Positions 24,101 to 31,016 of a stretch of 64,000 bases of DNA are shown here, piece by piece. Positions within the stretch are counted from its first letter, which is position 1; every line of letters begins with the position of its first letter. The notes below the pieces were generated by a model, which saw only the letters and a program-made list of their open reading frames with translations, did not search any database and was not told the DNA's origin. The stretch spans positions 3,430,260 through 3,494,259 of the forward strand of contig JABBOT010000006.1 of the NCBI GenBank assembly GCA_016165875.1, in the 5' to 3' direction. The translations under genes were made by a program, and so were the position numbers. The stretch comes from Acanthopleura granulata. Its lineage: Eukaryota; Mollusca; Polyplacophora; Chitonida; Chitonidae.

Positions 24101-24392
24101 AGTATGGCATGCATTGGTTTGTATGTCACACGTGGGGAAGTTTGGCAATAATTTGCCAAATGTTGGTGGTTTACTCCAGTTTCTGCTACCCACTCCAGTC
24201 TTAAATACATGAAAAAATTTTGATTGTGAAAAACTCTAATGAATAAATAATGAGTCACTCATTAATCACTTTTCTCCATTTTCAGGTCACCCGACTCAGT
24301 GGCAAAACATGGCTTTAGCAGGACTGGATGGAGCTGTGGCCCCGGGCAGGGTGGGGAAGAACAGTGTCTCTGTGCTTGTGGATCACTTCTGA
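1..24392 (+). CDS. TJP1: Zonula occludens / tight junction protein (ZO/TJP, polychaetoid) MAGUK scaffold, 3' part
   Basis: This is a partial, spliced gene. Coding exons are 1-118, 2240-2290, 2538-2633, 3018-3103, 3412-3622, 3954-4051, 4362-4604, 4954-5014, 5280-5453, 5673-5839, 6273-6508, 6852-7040, 7699-8112, 11579-11713, 13670-13897, 16128-16280, 18559-18656, 20154-20264, 21115-21258 and 24286-24392. All junctions are GT-AG and all phases agree, giving 1,039 residues and then TGA. The order is: end of the SH3-GUK hinge, GUK-like domain (about residues 53-220), a Ser/Pro/Tyr/Arg-rich linker, then ZU5 (about 893-1039) ending in the SVLVDHF-type terminus typical of ZO-1. PDZ1-3 and most of SH3 must lie upstream. 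Family knowledge: ZO proteins sit at the cytoplasmic face of cell-cell junctions and tie membrane proteins to actin. Invertebrates usually have one ZO gene, so the symbol marks the family and not a specific vertebrate paralogue. Identity is very secure; alternative isoforms are unresolved. Confidence 0.96.
1481..1583 (+). mobile_element. SINE-like family A, truncated copy
   Basis: It has the CAATGACCC...CTCACCAATGCG...AACCTGCGGATGGTCG blocks of family A but stops after CCCCCGGGC, with no AAAT tail. It lies about 50 bp before another copy that begins at the same internal point. Confidence 0.7.
1633..1862 (+). mobile_element. SINE-like family A, copy with AAAT tail
   Basis: It shows the body GGTCTGCCAGCAACCTGCGG, TTTCCTCCCACCATAATG and ends GGCGTAAAACACCAATCAAA followed by (TAAA)n. 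A tRNA-like head is missing, so it is 5' truncated. Confidence 0.8.
2240..2290 (+). CDS. TJP1: ZO exon: last SH3 strand, KFPAYERV motif
   Basis: This 51 bp exon follows a long pyrimidine tract and CAG, and has donor C|GTAAGT. It encodes [17 protein letters not shown]. The KFPAYERVV block just ahead of the GUK domain is nearly invariant in ZO-1/2/3 and polychaetoid. Phase is 1 in and 1 out, so skipping would keep the frame but delete part of the SH3-GUK unit. Confidence 0.94.
2538..2633 (+). CDS. TJP1: ZO exon: start of guanylate-kinase-like domain
   Basis: The 96 bp exon (phase 1-1) encodes [20 protein letters not shown] and then [12 protein letters not shown]. In true guanylate kinases this position carries the P-loop GxxGxGKS. 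Here it reads FGSLADIAR, so the ATP-binding loop is absent, as in other MAGUKs, where the domain binds protein rather than catalysing phosphate transfer. Confidence 0.95.
2660..2891 (+). repeat. Degenerate repeat with four exact TCAAGGTCA sites
   Basis: Exact TCAAGGTCA occurs at 2660-2668, 2689-2697, 2861-2869 and 2883-2891. Degenerate relatives include TCAAGGTTG near 2782 and TCAAGGTCG near 2797. It may be a decayed minisatellite. TCAAGGTCA is also the extended half-site bound by NR5A/ERR-type nuclear receptors, so a regulatory role is possible but unproven. Confidence 0.55.
3018..3103 (+). CDS. TJP1: ZO exon: GUK-like domain, second part
   Basis: The 86 bp exon (phase 1 in, 0 out) encodes [20 protein letters not shown] followed by GSLRNIISK. 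The [12 protein letters not shown] segment corresponds to SSGIIRLHTIKQI of vertebrate ZO-1. The acidic, Ser-rich insert before it varies among ZO proteins. Confidence 0.93.
3412..3622 (+). CDS. TJP1: ZO exon: core of GUK-like domain
   Basis: The 211 bp exon (phase 0 in, 1 out) encodes [32 protein letters not shown] and a Lys-rich helix. The LLDVTPxAVDxLNYAQxYPIxxFL block is the most conserved ZO GUK signature. The acceptor is TTTTTAG at 3411 and the donor is ACAG|GTGAGC. Confidence 0.96.
3954..4051 (+). CDS. TJP1: ZO exon: end of GUK-like domain
   Basis: The 98 bp exon (phase 1 in, 0 out) encodes [33 protein letters not shown]. The WYxxLxxxIxxQQxxxxWxSE pattern closes the ZO GUK domain. The acceptor is TTTGTAG and the donor is AAG|GTAGGC. 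Confidence 0.94.
4362..4604 (+). CDS. TJP1: ZO exon: first linker exon after GUK
   Basis: The 243 bp exon (phase 0-0) encodes [30 protein letters not shown] and later [12 protein letters not shown]. From memory, fly polychaetoid has the same LFPMTTSRLS / SSPESDLEL / SSDPSIAT blocks straight after its GUK domain. This supports a protostome ZO protein and suggests short conserved interaction or phosphorylation motifs in an otherwise disordered tail. Confidence 0.93.
4681..4835 (-). mobile_element. SINE-like family B, partial
   Basis: It contains TTATTGTTTAATGCCCTACT and the block GATGCAGGACGGATTTCCAC, TTTTATCTGGTGCTGCCTCA. I recall this block from a widespread bivalve repeat. It lies in a ZO intron. 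Confidence 0.6.
4954..5014 (+). CDS. TJP1: ZO exon: short linker exon
   Basis: This 61 bp exon (phase 0 in, 1 out) has acceptor TTTTCTCCAG and donor GATG|GTAAGT. It encodes [20 protein letters not shown]. It is too short for a similarity call on its own; support is the frame continuity with both neighbours. Confidence 0.82.
5280..5453 (+). CDS. TJP1: ZO exon: Tyr/His/Pro-rich linker
   Basis: The 174 bp exon (phase 1-1) encodes a Tyr-, His- and Asp-rich stretch ([20 protein letters not shown]) and then [18 protein letters not shown]. The RGRVSDE end is characteristic: ZO proteins often carry RGRxSDE-like motifs in the linker. The acceptor is GTGTACAG and the donor is AAT|GTGAGT. Confidence 0.88.
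5673..5839 (+). CDS. TJP1: ZO exon: Pro/Tyr-rich linker
   Basis: The 167 bp exon (phase 1 in, 0 out) follows a long T tract and CAG. It encodes [20 protein letters not shown], then two similar PPHK repeats ([11 protein letters not shown] and DGPPHK). An internal GAG|GTAAAT could act as an alternative donor but the reading continues openly to AAG|GTAAGT. Confidence 0.87.
5955..6161 (+). mobile_element. SINE-like family A, diverged copy
   Basis: Located in a ZO intron. Body and tail (GAGTACGGAGTATAAAACAC, AAATCAAATAAGTAAAG) are recognisable with many changes. Confidence 0.75.
6273..6508 (+). CDS. TJP1: ZO exon: Ser/Arg-rich linker with YRFTRST motif
   Basis: The 236 bp exon (phase 0 in, 2 out) encodes a Ser-rich start ([20 protein letters not shown]), then [14 protein letters not shown] and [14 protein letters not shown]. 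It lies just downstream of an intronic SINE copy. Donor is TACAG|GTGAGG. Confidence 0.88.
6852..7040 (+). CDS. TJP1: ZO exon: proline-rich SH3-ligand linker (phase 2-2)
   Basis: The 189 bp exon encodes [20 protein letters not shown] among other residues. PPPVPPK is a class II SH3-ligand type motif. The donor at 7041 (ACAG|GTACAG) is weak but is the only one that gives the phase 2 needed by the next exon. Reading stays open to 7155, and a second GT at 7087 would shift the frame. Confidence 0.85.
7699..8112 (+). CDS. TJP1: ZO exon: Arg/Tyr-rich linker with internal repeat (phase 2-2)
   Basis: This 414 bp exon is the largest here, with acceptor GTTTCAG and donor CCAAG|GTGAGG. It carries a degenerate internal repeat ([13 protein letters not shown] then [12 protein letters not shown]), and later [20 protein letters not shown]. 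The sequence is polar, disordered and rich in Tyr. No folded domain is seen. Confidence 0.9.
8113..11578 (+). other. TJP1: ZO linker intron, 3.5 kb
   Basis: No exon is assigned here. The interval holds AT-rich sequence with long T runs, a degenerate 27-30 bp repeat array (10340-10815), a piece of a dispersed repeat near 10895-10985, and an open, ATG-less coding-like stretch (about 10950-11154) treated under findings. Confidence 0.65.
10340..10815 (+). repeat. Degenerate minisatellite, unit about 27-30 bp
   Basis: More than ten imperfect units of the type ATCAACCAGTTCAGACANCA followed by TGATCAG-like bases run head to tail. On the other strand the 27 bp period produces a 9-residue repeating ORF (SEL-DL pattern), which is an artefact of the repeat and not a gene. 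Confidence 0.8.
11579..11713 (+). CDS. TJP1: ZO cassette-type exon (phase 2-2)
   Basis: The 135 bp exon has acceptor GTCTTGCAG and donor CTACTG|GTAAAT. Its phases (2-2) match both flanking exons although it lies far from either. It encodes [35 protein letters not shown] and [10 protein letters not shown]. It contains no ATG, so a methionine-based ORF search misses it. The FES(Y)xK pattern resembles a FERKFESPKF motif in the vertebrate ZO-1 tail. Confidence is below that of the domain exons because there is no fold to confirm it. Confidence 0.72.
11714..13669 (+). other. TJP1: ZO linker intron, 2.0 kb
   Basis: No exon, RNA gene or SINE was recognised. The sequence includes AT-rich runs, a TTG-started Cys-rich reading frame at 11905-12144 that I reject as chance, and poly-T near 12841. 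Confidence 0.6.
13670..13897 (+). CDS. TJP1: ZO exon: polar linker (phase 2-2)
   Basis: The 228 bp exon encodes [30 protein letters not shown] and [18 protein letters not shown]. It has acceptor AAAATAG and donor ACAG|GTGAGT. It is polar and disordered. The FETY / FESY similarity with the preceding exon suggests related short motifs. Confidence 0.82.
14290..14960 (+). repeat. Degenerate array of GGAATTATGAGGGTT-type units
   Basis: Units such as TTGGAATTATGAGGGTT, TTGGAATTATGGGGGTT, GGAATAGTGGGCTC and GGAATTCTGGGCTCC recur at irregular spacing of several tens of bases. Divergence is high, so the unit length and borders are approximate. Confidence 0.5.
15700..15835 (+). mobile_element. SINE-like tail fragment
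   Basis: The stretch GATTGATTGTGGCTTAATAT, CGCTTCAGCAATATTTCATC and CATATTCTGG resembles the 3' part of a common molluscan tRNA-derived SINE (related to the element at 55490-55690). No head region is present. Confidence 0.4.
16128..16280 (+). CDS. TJP1: ZO exon: acidic Ser/Thr-rich linker (phase 2-2)
   Basis: The 153 bp exon encodes [20 protein letters not shown] and [20 protein letters not shown], then [12 protein letters not shown]. It has acceptor CTCTACAG and donor ATGG|GTAAGG. It precedes ZU5 where vertebrate ZO-1 also has an acidic stretch. Confidence 0.83.
16885..17000 (+). repeat. Dispersed repeat, copy 1 (family H)
   Basis: Shared blocks with 36360-36475 are TACCATGGCGACATATCT / CACCATGGCAACGTATCT, GACAGTTACGTTTGACAT / GACAGTTACATCTGACAT and a following TTACA-C-TTTGTAA block. 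Both copies have the same orientation. No coding capacity; the element class is unknown. Confidence 0.6.
17103..17162 (+). repeat. 15 bp tandem repeat, four copies
   Basis: The unit AACATTCATACAACG is repeated four times with small changes. It makes a five-residue repeating peptide on the minus strand, which is not a gene. Confidence 0.8.
17690..18430 (+). repeat. AT-rich minisatellite with about 77 bp higher-order unit
   Basis: A basic unit of about 22 bp (GAGTTAGCATTCTAAAATAA) is organised into a longer unit. The phrase GAGTTAGCATTCT or a close variant starts near 17983, 18037, 18114, 18191, 18267 and 18344, so the spacing is 76-77 bp over the last four steps. Confidence 0.8.
18559..18656 (+). 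CDS. TJP1: ZO exon: start of ZU5 domain
   Basis: The 98 bp exon (phase 2 in, 1 out) encodes [20 protein letters not shown] and [12 protein letters not shown]. The HTVVATARG block followed by GGxLxSxETG is the start of the ZU5 domain in ZO-1, which normally also follows a run of acidic residues. Acceptor is a clean pyrimidine tract ending CCCCCAG. Confidence 0.95.
18709..18940 (+). mobile_element. SINE-like family A copy
   Basis: It starts GAGGAGCCTCTCAGCAATGC and ends with CCAATGAAATAAATTAATAA. It lies directly after the first ZU5 exon. Confidence 0.75.
20154..20264 (+). CDS. TJP1: ZO exon: ZU5 domain core
   Basis: The 111 bp exon (phase 1-1) encodes [20 protein letters not shown] and [17 protein letters not shown]. 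VSIxIPxGAIxxGVxQExYFKVC is the ZU5 signature and matches vertebrate ZO-1 almost residue for residue. Confidence 0.97.
20372..20524 (+). mobile_element. SINE-like family A, 3' part
   Basis: It covers the region from GTGAGAAGGTCC to the (TAAA)n tail and abuts the 54 bp minisatellite. Confidence 0.75.
20588..20890 (+). repeat. 54 bp minisatellite, about 5.5 copies
   Basis: The unit starts CTTCCTGGCAGTACCACTCA and continues GTTCGGAGGCAGTTGGTAGT. Copies start at 20591, 20645 and onward every 54 bp with few changes. Because 54 is divisible by three, both strands show long repetitive ORFs (18-residue period); these are artefacts. It lies in a ZU5 intron between two SINE pieces. Confidence 0.92.
20967..21070 (+). 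mobile_element. SINE-like family A, 3' fragment
   Basis: It contains GGGCTCTGCCCATTTTCCTC, CCACCATAATGCTGG and a (TAAA)n tail, about 45 bp before a ZU5 exon. Confidence 0.72.
21115..21258 (+). CDS. TJP1: ZO exon: ZU5 domain, [11 protein letters not shown] block
   Basis: The 144 bp exon (phase 1-1) encodes [20 protein letters not shown] and [19 protein letters not shown]. [24 protein letters not shown] is shared with ZO-1. The rest of the exon (about 14 residues up to SSDSPT) looks like a lineage-specific loop. Confidence 0.97.
21259..24285 (+). other. TJP1: Last ZO intron, 3.0 kb, with unidentified coding-like block
   Basis: Bases 21540-23340 look richer in GC and codon-like compared with the flanks. 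Two parts, near 22011 and 22409, are tandemly related with a 398 bp offset. Translations on the minus strand are protein-like in pieces but broken by stops. A segment of about 52 bp at 21346-21398 recurs at 23463-23516. Nature unknown; a decayed mobile element or pseudogene is likely. Confidence 0.45.
24286..24392 (+). CDS. TJP1: ZO terminal coding exon: end of ZU5
   Basis: The 107 bp exon encodes [20 protein letters not shown] and [14 protein letters not shown], then TGA at 24390-24392. The [10 protein letters not shown] terminus corresponds to NCVSVLIDHF, the very end of vertebrate ZO-1, so the stop is genuine and no exon is missing at the 3' end. Confidence 0.96.
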
Positions 24393-24508
24393 AACCCTGG
24401 GGTCAAGGATGTCATGTAACATGACACCAAATGCGTGTGATCCTGAGAGCAAAGACACAATATGGCCACTTGCTTGCAGAACAAGGAGAACCAAATCATG
24501 CTTGCTTC

Positions 24509-25005
24509 AGTGGCTTTCTAAGTCCTTTAGTCACACTCTGAATAGGAACAGTACAGTGTTGACCCTCAAGGACATGTTGCAGAGTTAGTGGCCTTGTATG
24601 TCCTCCAGCCTCACTCTGAATAGGAACAATACAGTGTTGACGCTCTAGGACATGATACAGAGCTAGTGGCTTTCTAAGTCCTTTAGTCACACTCTGAATA
24701 GGAACAGTACAGTGTTGACCCTCAAGGACATGTTGCAGAGTTAGTGGCCTTGTATGTCCTCCAGCCTCACTCTGAATAGGAACAATACAGTGTTGACGCT
24801 CTAGGACATGATACAGAGCTAGTGGCCTTGTATGTCCTCCAGCCTCACTCTGAATAGGAACAGTACAGTGTTGACCCTCAAGGACATGTTGCAGAGTTAG
24901 TGGCCTTGTATGTCCTCCAGCCTCACTCTGAATAGGAACAATACAGTGTTGATATTCTAGGACATGATACAGAGCTAGTGGCCTTGTATGTCCTCCAATC
25001 AGGCT
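24509..25005 (+). repeat. 78 bp minisatellite with alternating A/B units (156 bp dimer)
   Basis: The anchor AATAGGAACA starts at 24541, 24619, 24697, 24775, 24853 and 24931, exactly 78 bp apart. Two unit types alternate: A has GTTGACCCTCAAGGACATGT and B has GTTGACGCTCTAGGACATGA. The array begins about 117 bp after the ZO stop codon, so it probably lies in the mRNA. Confidence 0.92.
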
Positions 25006-25197
25006 GGGCAGCGTGATAAAGACTCATGGTTTTGGCTTCTCACATGCAGAGTCCCTGTTTCATTTCTTATAAACAGTGCTACCATCTGAAATTAGTACTA
25101 TTTTCATGCAATTTAGCTACTGAAAATACATATACCCTTGTCTGCTACAATTTATAGTGATGCTGTCTGAGTAATCTGAGAAGCTCATCCTAAACAT

Positions 25198-25277
25198 TAC
25201 TGTTACATAGTGTTACCTAAACTACACTGTTACATAGTGTTACCTAAACTACACTGTTACATAGTGTTACCTAAACT
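25198..25277 (+). repeat. 27 bp tandem repeat, three copies
   Basis: The unit TGTTACATAGTGTTACCTAA with ACTACAC is repeated three times in near-identical form from about 25198. Confidence 0.88.
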
Positions 25278-25879
25278 TGGTACACAGTTTTCGTAGTGAT
25301 AATATTAGTTACATGGTTACTGAGTGAAAGGACTCAACAGTGTGTGGTCACTGTTGAGTCATCAGATGCATATAACATCTGCTGCAGGGTATGAAGCTAT
25401 ACGCGTCGGTCACGTGTCCAATGAAAAGCAGAGAATTTTGATGCGGGATGATATTCTGTCTCCTGACTCACAAAGTCAGGTGGGTGCATATAACCTTTTT
25501 ACCCCGGTTCAGATTTTTTTCTGTGGCGAGGAAGTTTCGTAGTGTATCAAGATTGGGAAAAACACGCTCAACCTGAGTAAGAACGGAAGAAATGTCTAGG
25601 TAGTTGTGACATTAAAATGAAGGTAAACTAAAATAATCCACTTTCAGTTAAGTGTATATGTATTAATATTAGTGAAATGAAATGTCCAGTGTGTGTACAT
25701 GTTTTAGGATCTGTGAAAACACTCATTTGTCCGAATCCGTTATTGGGCCTCTTGCGACCCTTCATTTAGGGCCTGTGTCTTCCAGGTGTTATAGGGTTAC
25801 CTTTGAGTTACCTCCTAAACTGGAGGCGTTTCAGACAGAAGAGAGGGTCAGCTTTCATGGGTCTACACTGAGGAACAGG

Positions 25880-26270
25880 ATGTCTAAATGAGTGTCACAC
25901 TGAGTAGGGGCATCACACCCCTGAGTGTCCTCTTCCAAGTGTAAAACCCTGAGGCATCCAAGTGGGTGTCACCCTGCAGAGAAGGGTGTCTTAATGAGTG
26001 TCATATGGATGAGGGGGATCACTCACCTGAGTGTCCTCTTGCAGGTGTAGAAATGTCATCCTGAAGAGAAGGGTGTCTTAATGAGTGTCATACGGATGAG
26101 GGGGATCACTCACCTGAGCGTCCTCTTCCAAGTGTAAAACACTGAGGCATCCAAATGGGTGTCACCCTGAAGAGAAGGGTGTCTTAATGAGTGTCATACG
26201 GATGAGGGGGATCACTCACCTGAGCATCCTCTTGCAGGTGTAGAAATGTCATCCTGGAGAGAAGGGTGTC
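25880..26270 (+). repeat. Minisatellite of alternating 106 bp and 87 bp units
   Basis: Units begin GTGTCTTAATGAGTGTCAT. Starts at 25986, 26073, 26179 and 26266 give spacings of 87, 106 and 87 bp. The long unit has an extra segment (TGAGGCATCCAAATGGGTGT) that the short unit lacks. Confidence 0.88.
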
Positions 26271-28011
26271 CAGCTGAGTCTTGTAGCTGTTTTCCTGACC
26301 GTGGCAGGTTTCAGTTCAGCGAGGGAGCGTTGATGTCCACCTTTATAAGCCTCAGCCAGGTACCTCCATATCATATATATGATGCACCTGGGAAGGTGTT
26401 TTCCACTTGTCTCACCTACATTTGTGCAGCCAATAAGTGTACGTGTATGTGGTGTATTATATAACGACCTAAGAGGTATTTCGTTTCTTCTTCCAAAGAT
26501 GTTTGAACACAGTTCTAGTTATAATTTGTATGCAGATTTTCTAAATGTACATCTAAAAGCTATACAACTTATTGTGTATATAAAATACTCCCTGCATGTG
26601 TATGTGGCGTTTTACTAGAAGTTTGGGTGTTTTCGGTTAAATGGGGTGGCTAACAGTGGTAATGAAACCATCACACCCGCCCCGCCCCGCCCCACACACA
26701 CCCGCACTCCCCTAGCATGCCAGTGCTCATGAACTTGTGTTATAGATGGATGTAAGGGCAGATAATCCTGTAAAACAAAATACAAAATGTTGGTATTAGT
26801 TTATGTATATACATATATATACTGTACAGTGTAGTATTTTTTTAATAATAGTGTAACGTACTAGTAGTCTGTCTAGTATTACATGTGCCTACTTGAAGAC
26901 TTTGTACGAAGATGTCTTGTTAGTTCGTATTCAGGGTGGTCGAGGTAGAGACAAAAATAACCGGCCACAAACACTTTTGTGAGGTTTTTGTATTACTTTA
27001 TTCAAAAAAACTACACATTCTTACTCCCAGTGTTTTTAACGTGAGCTCAATCATGCTGAAGTTATGAGATTATCTTTGCGCTCACTTTTTAATAGCATGT
27101 TGTGCTAGAGACACATGCAAATTTTTCAGCGTGATTTGCTGGAGCCTCGACAAGTTATCAGTGCTTATTTTTTATGCTGCATGTGAAGCTAGGTATGTTT
27201 TGTGACTGTGTAGTTAATCAGAGCCCTCAACTCCAAACACGTGCTCTCAAACTTTGGTTTTCTTGTGGACAAGAAACATTTACAAGAATGAATGTCTCAG
27301 GACTTGATTTATTTCAGCATTACTGCCGCCAGTGAAATAAACATCTGTTATAAAAGGTGACAGCAAACTGTGTCCAGAACTGTTTAAAATGCTTCTGTTC
27401 ATCCGTTGGTCTTAAAGTAGGATAGGTATTGCTCTGGTCGTTCATGTTTGTTTGTGTTACCGAGACAGGTCATTTCAACAAAAGAAAAGGCAAAAAACTG
27501 AAGAATCATGAACTTGGCCTGGGAAATATTTCGTACATAATGGTTTTTAAAATTGCGTATGTTGTCAAATGTGAATTCACAGAGTATTAAAATGTGAACA
27601 CCCATTTCAGCATTCTGTCTCTATGATGTTGAAAGAACAGTGAATATTTTGTTGGTTGGGTGCAATTAAACTTGTTTACAGCCTATTCACGCAGGCTAAA
27701 CAATGAGGTGACACTTTTTCCCGTGGTATGGTGCCTGGGTCCCACGCCGGAGATTGACCACTGTTCACTTGCAACATTGGGTTGCTGTGTTACTAGTTTG
27801 TCCTCAAGCCCCTAATGCAAATCACAGGGATGAACAACAGACTACGTAAAGTTACCTCAGGTGGGAAAGGCACCCCATTGCTTCAGGATGATGCGACGTC
27901 GATGGACAAGTTAGCTATTTGTGGGTAGAGTTGTTTTGCTCCTTTGGTGCGAGTTAAGAAATCACTTTAGGGCTTAGGGCTGCTAGCAGCCTGATGGATC
28001 ATGGGCTTCCC

Positions 28012-28086
28012 TGATTTCCTCCCACAGTAATTCTAGCCGCTATCATGTAAGTGAAATATTCTGTTTGTCAAACACCAAGCAAAGAA
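28012..28086 (+). mobile_element. SINE-like family A, short 3' remnant
   Basis: Only TTTCCTCCCACAGTAATTCT and TAAGTGAAATATTCT to CAAACACC remain; the tail is eroded. Confidence 0.45.
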
Positions 28087-28857
28087 ATGTACTGTAGGAC
28101 TAGGTGTTACAGAATGGCATTTTGGAGGTTTTGATCCACAGTTTGTTATGACCTTCTAAATGTAAGTTTTATAATCACTTTAGGATTATGTGTCATTCAG
28201 GTGGGCATTTTAGGTGTTTGTAGCTTCATGGCCTTTTGCACAAGTTCAAACTCACTGAAATATCATGTATCACATCTGGGCTCTGGTAGTCTAAATCTGG
28301 CCGTTAATTACAGGTAATATAGGTACCAGTTTCATCCTTTGTTAATCATGTTGTTGCAAAAAAAAAAAAAAAGAGCAGAAAGCAGATGACTTCGTTTATA
28401 TGTAAATTCATCAGATAAAGTACTTTTTCAATACAATTTCTTATATGTTGTTGATTTTTCTGTCTTGTGTCTGCATTTACACTCAGAAGTTAGACTAAAG
28501 AGATATTAACATCGAAACCGACATTTTTATATACCAGTCATCGACCAGAATGAGCATCCTGCGTGGCTAATAGCAACAGTCATCCCTGACGTAGTTTAAC
28601 ACAAACTACCAAAAAACTAAGAAAGTGTATAAGTAGAAAATTAGGACAGATTCATGTAAAGATTTGAGAAGAATTCAACGGTTTTCAGTGATGACAGGAA
28701 GATGTAAAGAATATTTGAAGCAGATTAATTAAAATCAGTACCCAACTCCTGTGCCATGCTAGTTTACATCTTGGCATTGATCAAATATGTATCTGTCTCG
28801 CTGTGATTGTAACTGTTCATATATCCAATGTGATCCTAAGTACAACTTCAGTACCGG

Positions 28858-28995
28858 CATGATGAGCTGTTCTGGGTGCGGAGTTCTAATCAGTCCTGAA
28901 ACTAATTTCTGATGGACTAAAGTACACGTACAAGGTGCTTCTGCCATCAGCCCATCAGTTCTATGGGCAGAAGAAACTGAAATGCCCAATGAAAC
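28858..28995 (+). repeat. Direct duplication, copy 1
   Basis: The segment starting GATGATGAGCTGTTCTGGGT and ending near AAATGCCCAATGAAACC is repeated almost exactly at 29535-29672. It includes part of a dispersed repeat (CAGTTCTATGGGCAGAAGAAA). Confidence 0.85.
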
Positions 28996-29231
28996 CACCT
29001 ACTTTGGGCAAGTTACCCACAAACTTACCTTTGCATGATATATACATTTATATGCTGATGCCATTTTTGGTGATGGCCAAGCTAAGTGGTTTTCCCACAA
29101 ATGCTAGGCTAAATGTGTAGAAGGACTCCCAATTGTCTCAACCCCACAGATCACTGAAAGTGATTGGAATGCAGAAATTCCCAAGACTGGTACTGAACCT
29201 CAGCTTGAGTGTCCTGGTTGAAAAATGTCTG

Positions 29232-29735
29232 TATGTGGATGTATGCGTGGGTTTTACATCGAACTCAACAAGTTTTCAGTTACATGTCGAGGAGCAGTCC
29301 TTAGAATGTATATAGGCCTACGGTGTCTTCTTGTGGCAAGGCAAGTCAGTGCTGCCAAAATACCGCCACCACTGGAACATCCTGCTGAAGACACCAGACG
29401 TGACACTCCACCATCACATTATAGTGACAATGGGCAGACTAGTCCTGTTTCCTTGCTCTGACCTCTCAGTGCTGAGCGCCAAGCAAGGCGGCAAGAAGGA
29501 CCATGTTTGAAGGCTTTGGTATGACTCAACCAGGGATGATGAGCTGTTCTGGGTGCGGAGTTCTAATCAGTCCTGAAAACTAATTTCTGATGGACTAAAG
29601 TACACGTACAAGGTCCTTCTGCCATCAGCCCATCAGTTCTATGGGCAGAAGAAAATGAAATGCCCAAAGAAACCTGATCTCCTGACTCTGATCTGGATGC
29701 TCTAATCCCCAGGTCACCAAGGCAGTCTAGTTGAA
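29232..29735 (-). mobile_element. SINE-like family B, interrupted copy
   Basis: It matches 56219-56575 from GTGGGTTTTACATCGAACTC through CCTTGCTCTGACCTCTCAGT to GGTATGACTC. It is then split by the 29535-29672 duplication, and resumes to the tRNA-like head (CCAGGTCACCAAGGCAGTC). Confidence 0.7.
29535..29672 (+). repeat. Direct duplication, copy 2, inside a SINE-like element
   Basis: It is nearly identical to 28858-28995. It separates two parts of a SINE-like element: 29232-29534 ends at GGTATGACTCAACCAGGG and the head resumes with TGATCTCCTGACTC at 29673. In the undisturbed element at 56219-56575 these parts are continuous. Confidence 0.8.
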
Positions 29736-29847
29736 AGACAACTCCTGGCCATTACTCCATCTCCCGCAGTTCAGACATAGCAACGGGAGAGTCCATGCAG
29801 CTTGGGAGGTTAGGTATTAGTTCCGAATATAAATTTGATTGCAGATT

Positions 29848-30050
29848 TATACTCTACTCAACAGTATTTCACTTATACAGTAGTACTTCGGTGGTAGGAA
29901 GCTGGGCAGAGCCACATCCATCCACAGGTCCCTGCCAGACCTTTCCATGTACGACTTGAGAGAGAGCCAGCATGTGCAGACCAACTCGCAGCAATTGCAT
30001 TGGTGAAAGGCGTCCGATTCATTGTTCTGTGCTAATACACTCACCCCTTC
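29848..30050 (-). mobile_element. SINE-like family A copy, inverted
   Basis: It reads TATACTCTACTCAACAGTAT to TTGCATTGGTGAAAGGCG on the plus strand, which is the reverse of the family body. It is diverged and lacks its AAAT tail. Confidence 0.6.
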
Positions 30051-30825
30051 AACCACTGAGGCCCCTGCATTCATTCATGGCTAAGATAGTGAGTTGCTAT
30101 TATTTATGTATTTATATTCTTGTCTGTTGTCACATGCTTATTGGCACTATGATGTTCAACACCACATTCAAAGCATATTTCACTTAAACACCTGCTATCA
30201 GTTTTATGAGCAGAGGAAGCTTGACCAGAGTAAACCAATATTTTGGTGTAATTTGACAAACTTTCCCAGGTGTTGCATACAGATATAGGCCACACTTGTC
30301 AAAAGAAACTTCTCGTCAACTAAGTTTATGCTAGAGGGAAGAGAATCTTATTTGTCAAATTAAGTGGAAATTCTTCTATTAGGTGACCTCCATTAATAAA
30401 ATGATTAATTTTGGCCCTTTCAGTGACAGATTACATATTTGAAAATTCTGATCATCCTTTAAAATCAGCTGAAATTTTGCACATCTCGTAAAACCCCACA
30501 CTGCACAAATGCTGATGACAACATCAGTGGGAGAAGCCAGATTCAATGACCTGAACATTGAACTGAACCAATACTTATTTGTTGCACAACACCATATCCA
30601 GCAAAAACCACCGAATTTTGGCAAGTTAGTGACAACCCTTCCTCATGAAGGACATACGAATGTGCGAGACATATCAGTGATAGACAAGTGGTCACCAACG
30701 AATATAAGGCTCCACAAACAGCCACAAGAGTGTCGTCAAGAGCTTCTTGTCACCAAGGCTTCACAAGTGGTGAGCCGTGCAATCTACAAATTCCCTGTGC
30801 AATGCCTAGTTTGAACTATCACCAG

Positions 30826-31016
30826 CATTACGGCGGGAGGAAACTGGACAGTGCGCGGGGAAAACCCACAACTATCCACAGGTTGCTGGCAGACCTTCCC
30901 ACGTACTTCCTGGAGATTAAGCCAGCCTAAGCTGGACTGATTCACAACGACCGCATTGGTGACAGGCACCTCGGCCAGTACGCTGCACTAGCGTTGTAAC
31001 CCACTCGGCCACAGAA
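30826..31016 (-). mobile_element. SINE-like family A, inverted, with head
   Basis: It carries the body (ACAGGTTGCTGGCAGACCTT) and a diverged head ending CTCGGCCACAGAAGTCC on the plus strand. The tail is missing. Confidence 0.7.

Larger units (their letters stand above)
24393..26300 (+). other. TJP1: Probable ZO 3' UTR / 3' flank
   Basis: No coding signal follows the TGA. The interval is dominated by two minisatellites (24509-25005 and 25880-26270) and a 27 bp triplicate (25198-25277). An AATAAA is present at about 27335, but the true polyadenylation site cannot be chosen from sequence alone. Confidence 0.45.

Noticed and set aside
24509..26270. Regularly spaced direct repeats considered as a CRISPR array
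   Set aside because: The units are contiguous minisatellites without unique spacers, in an animal genome with spliced genes.
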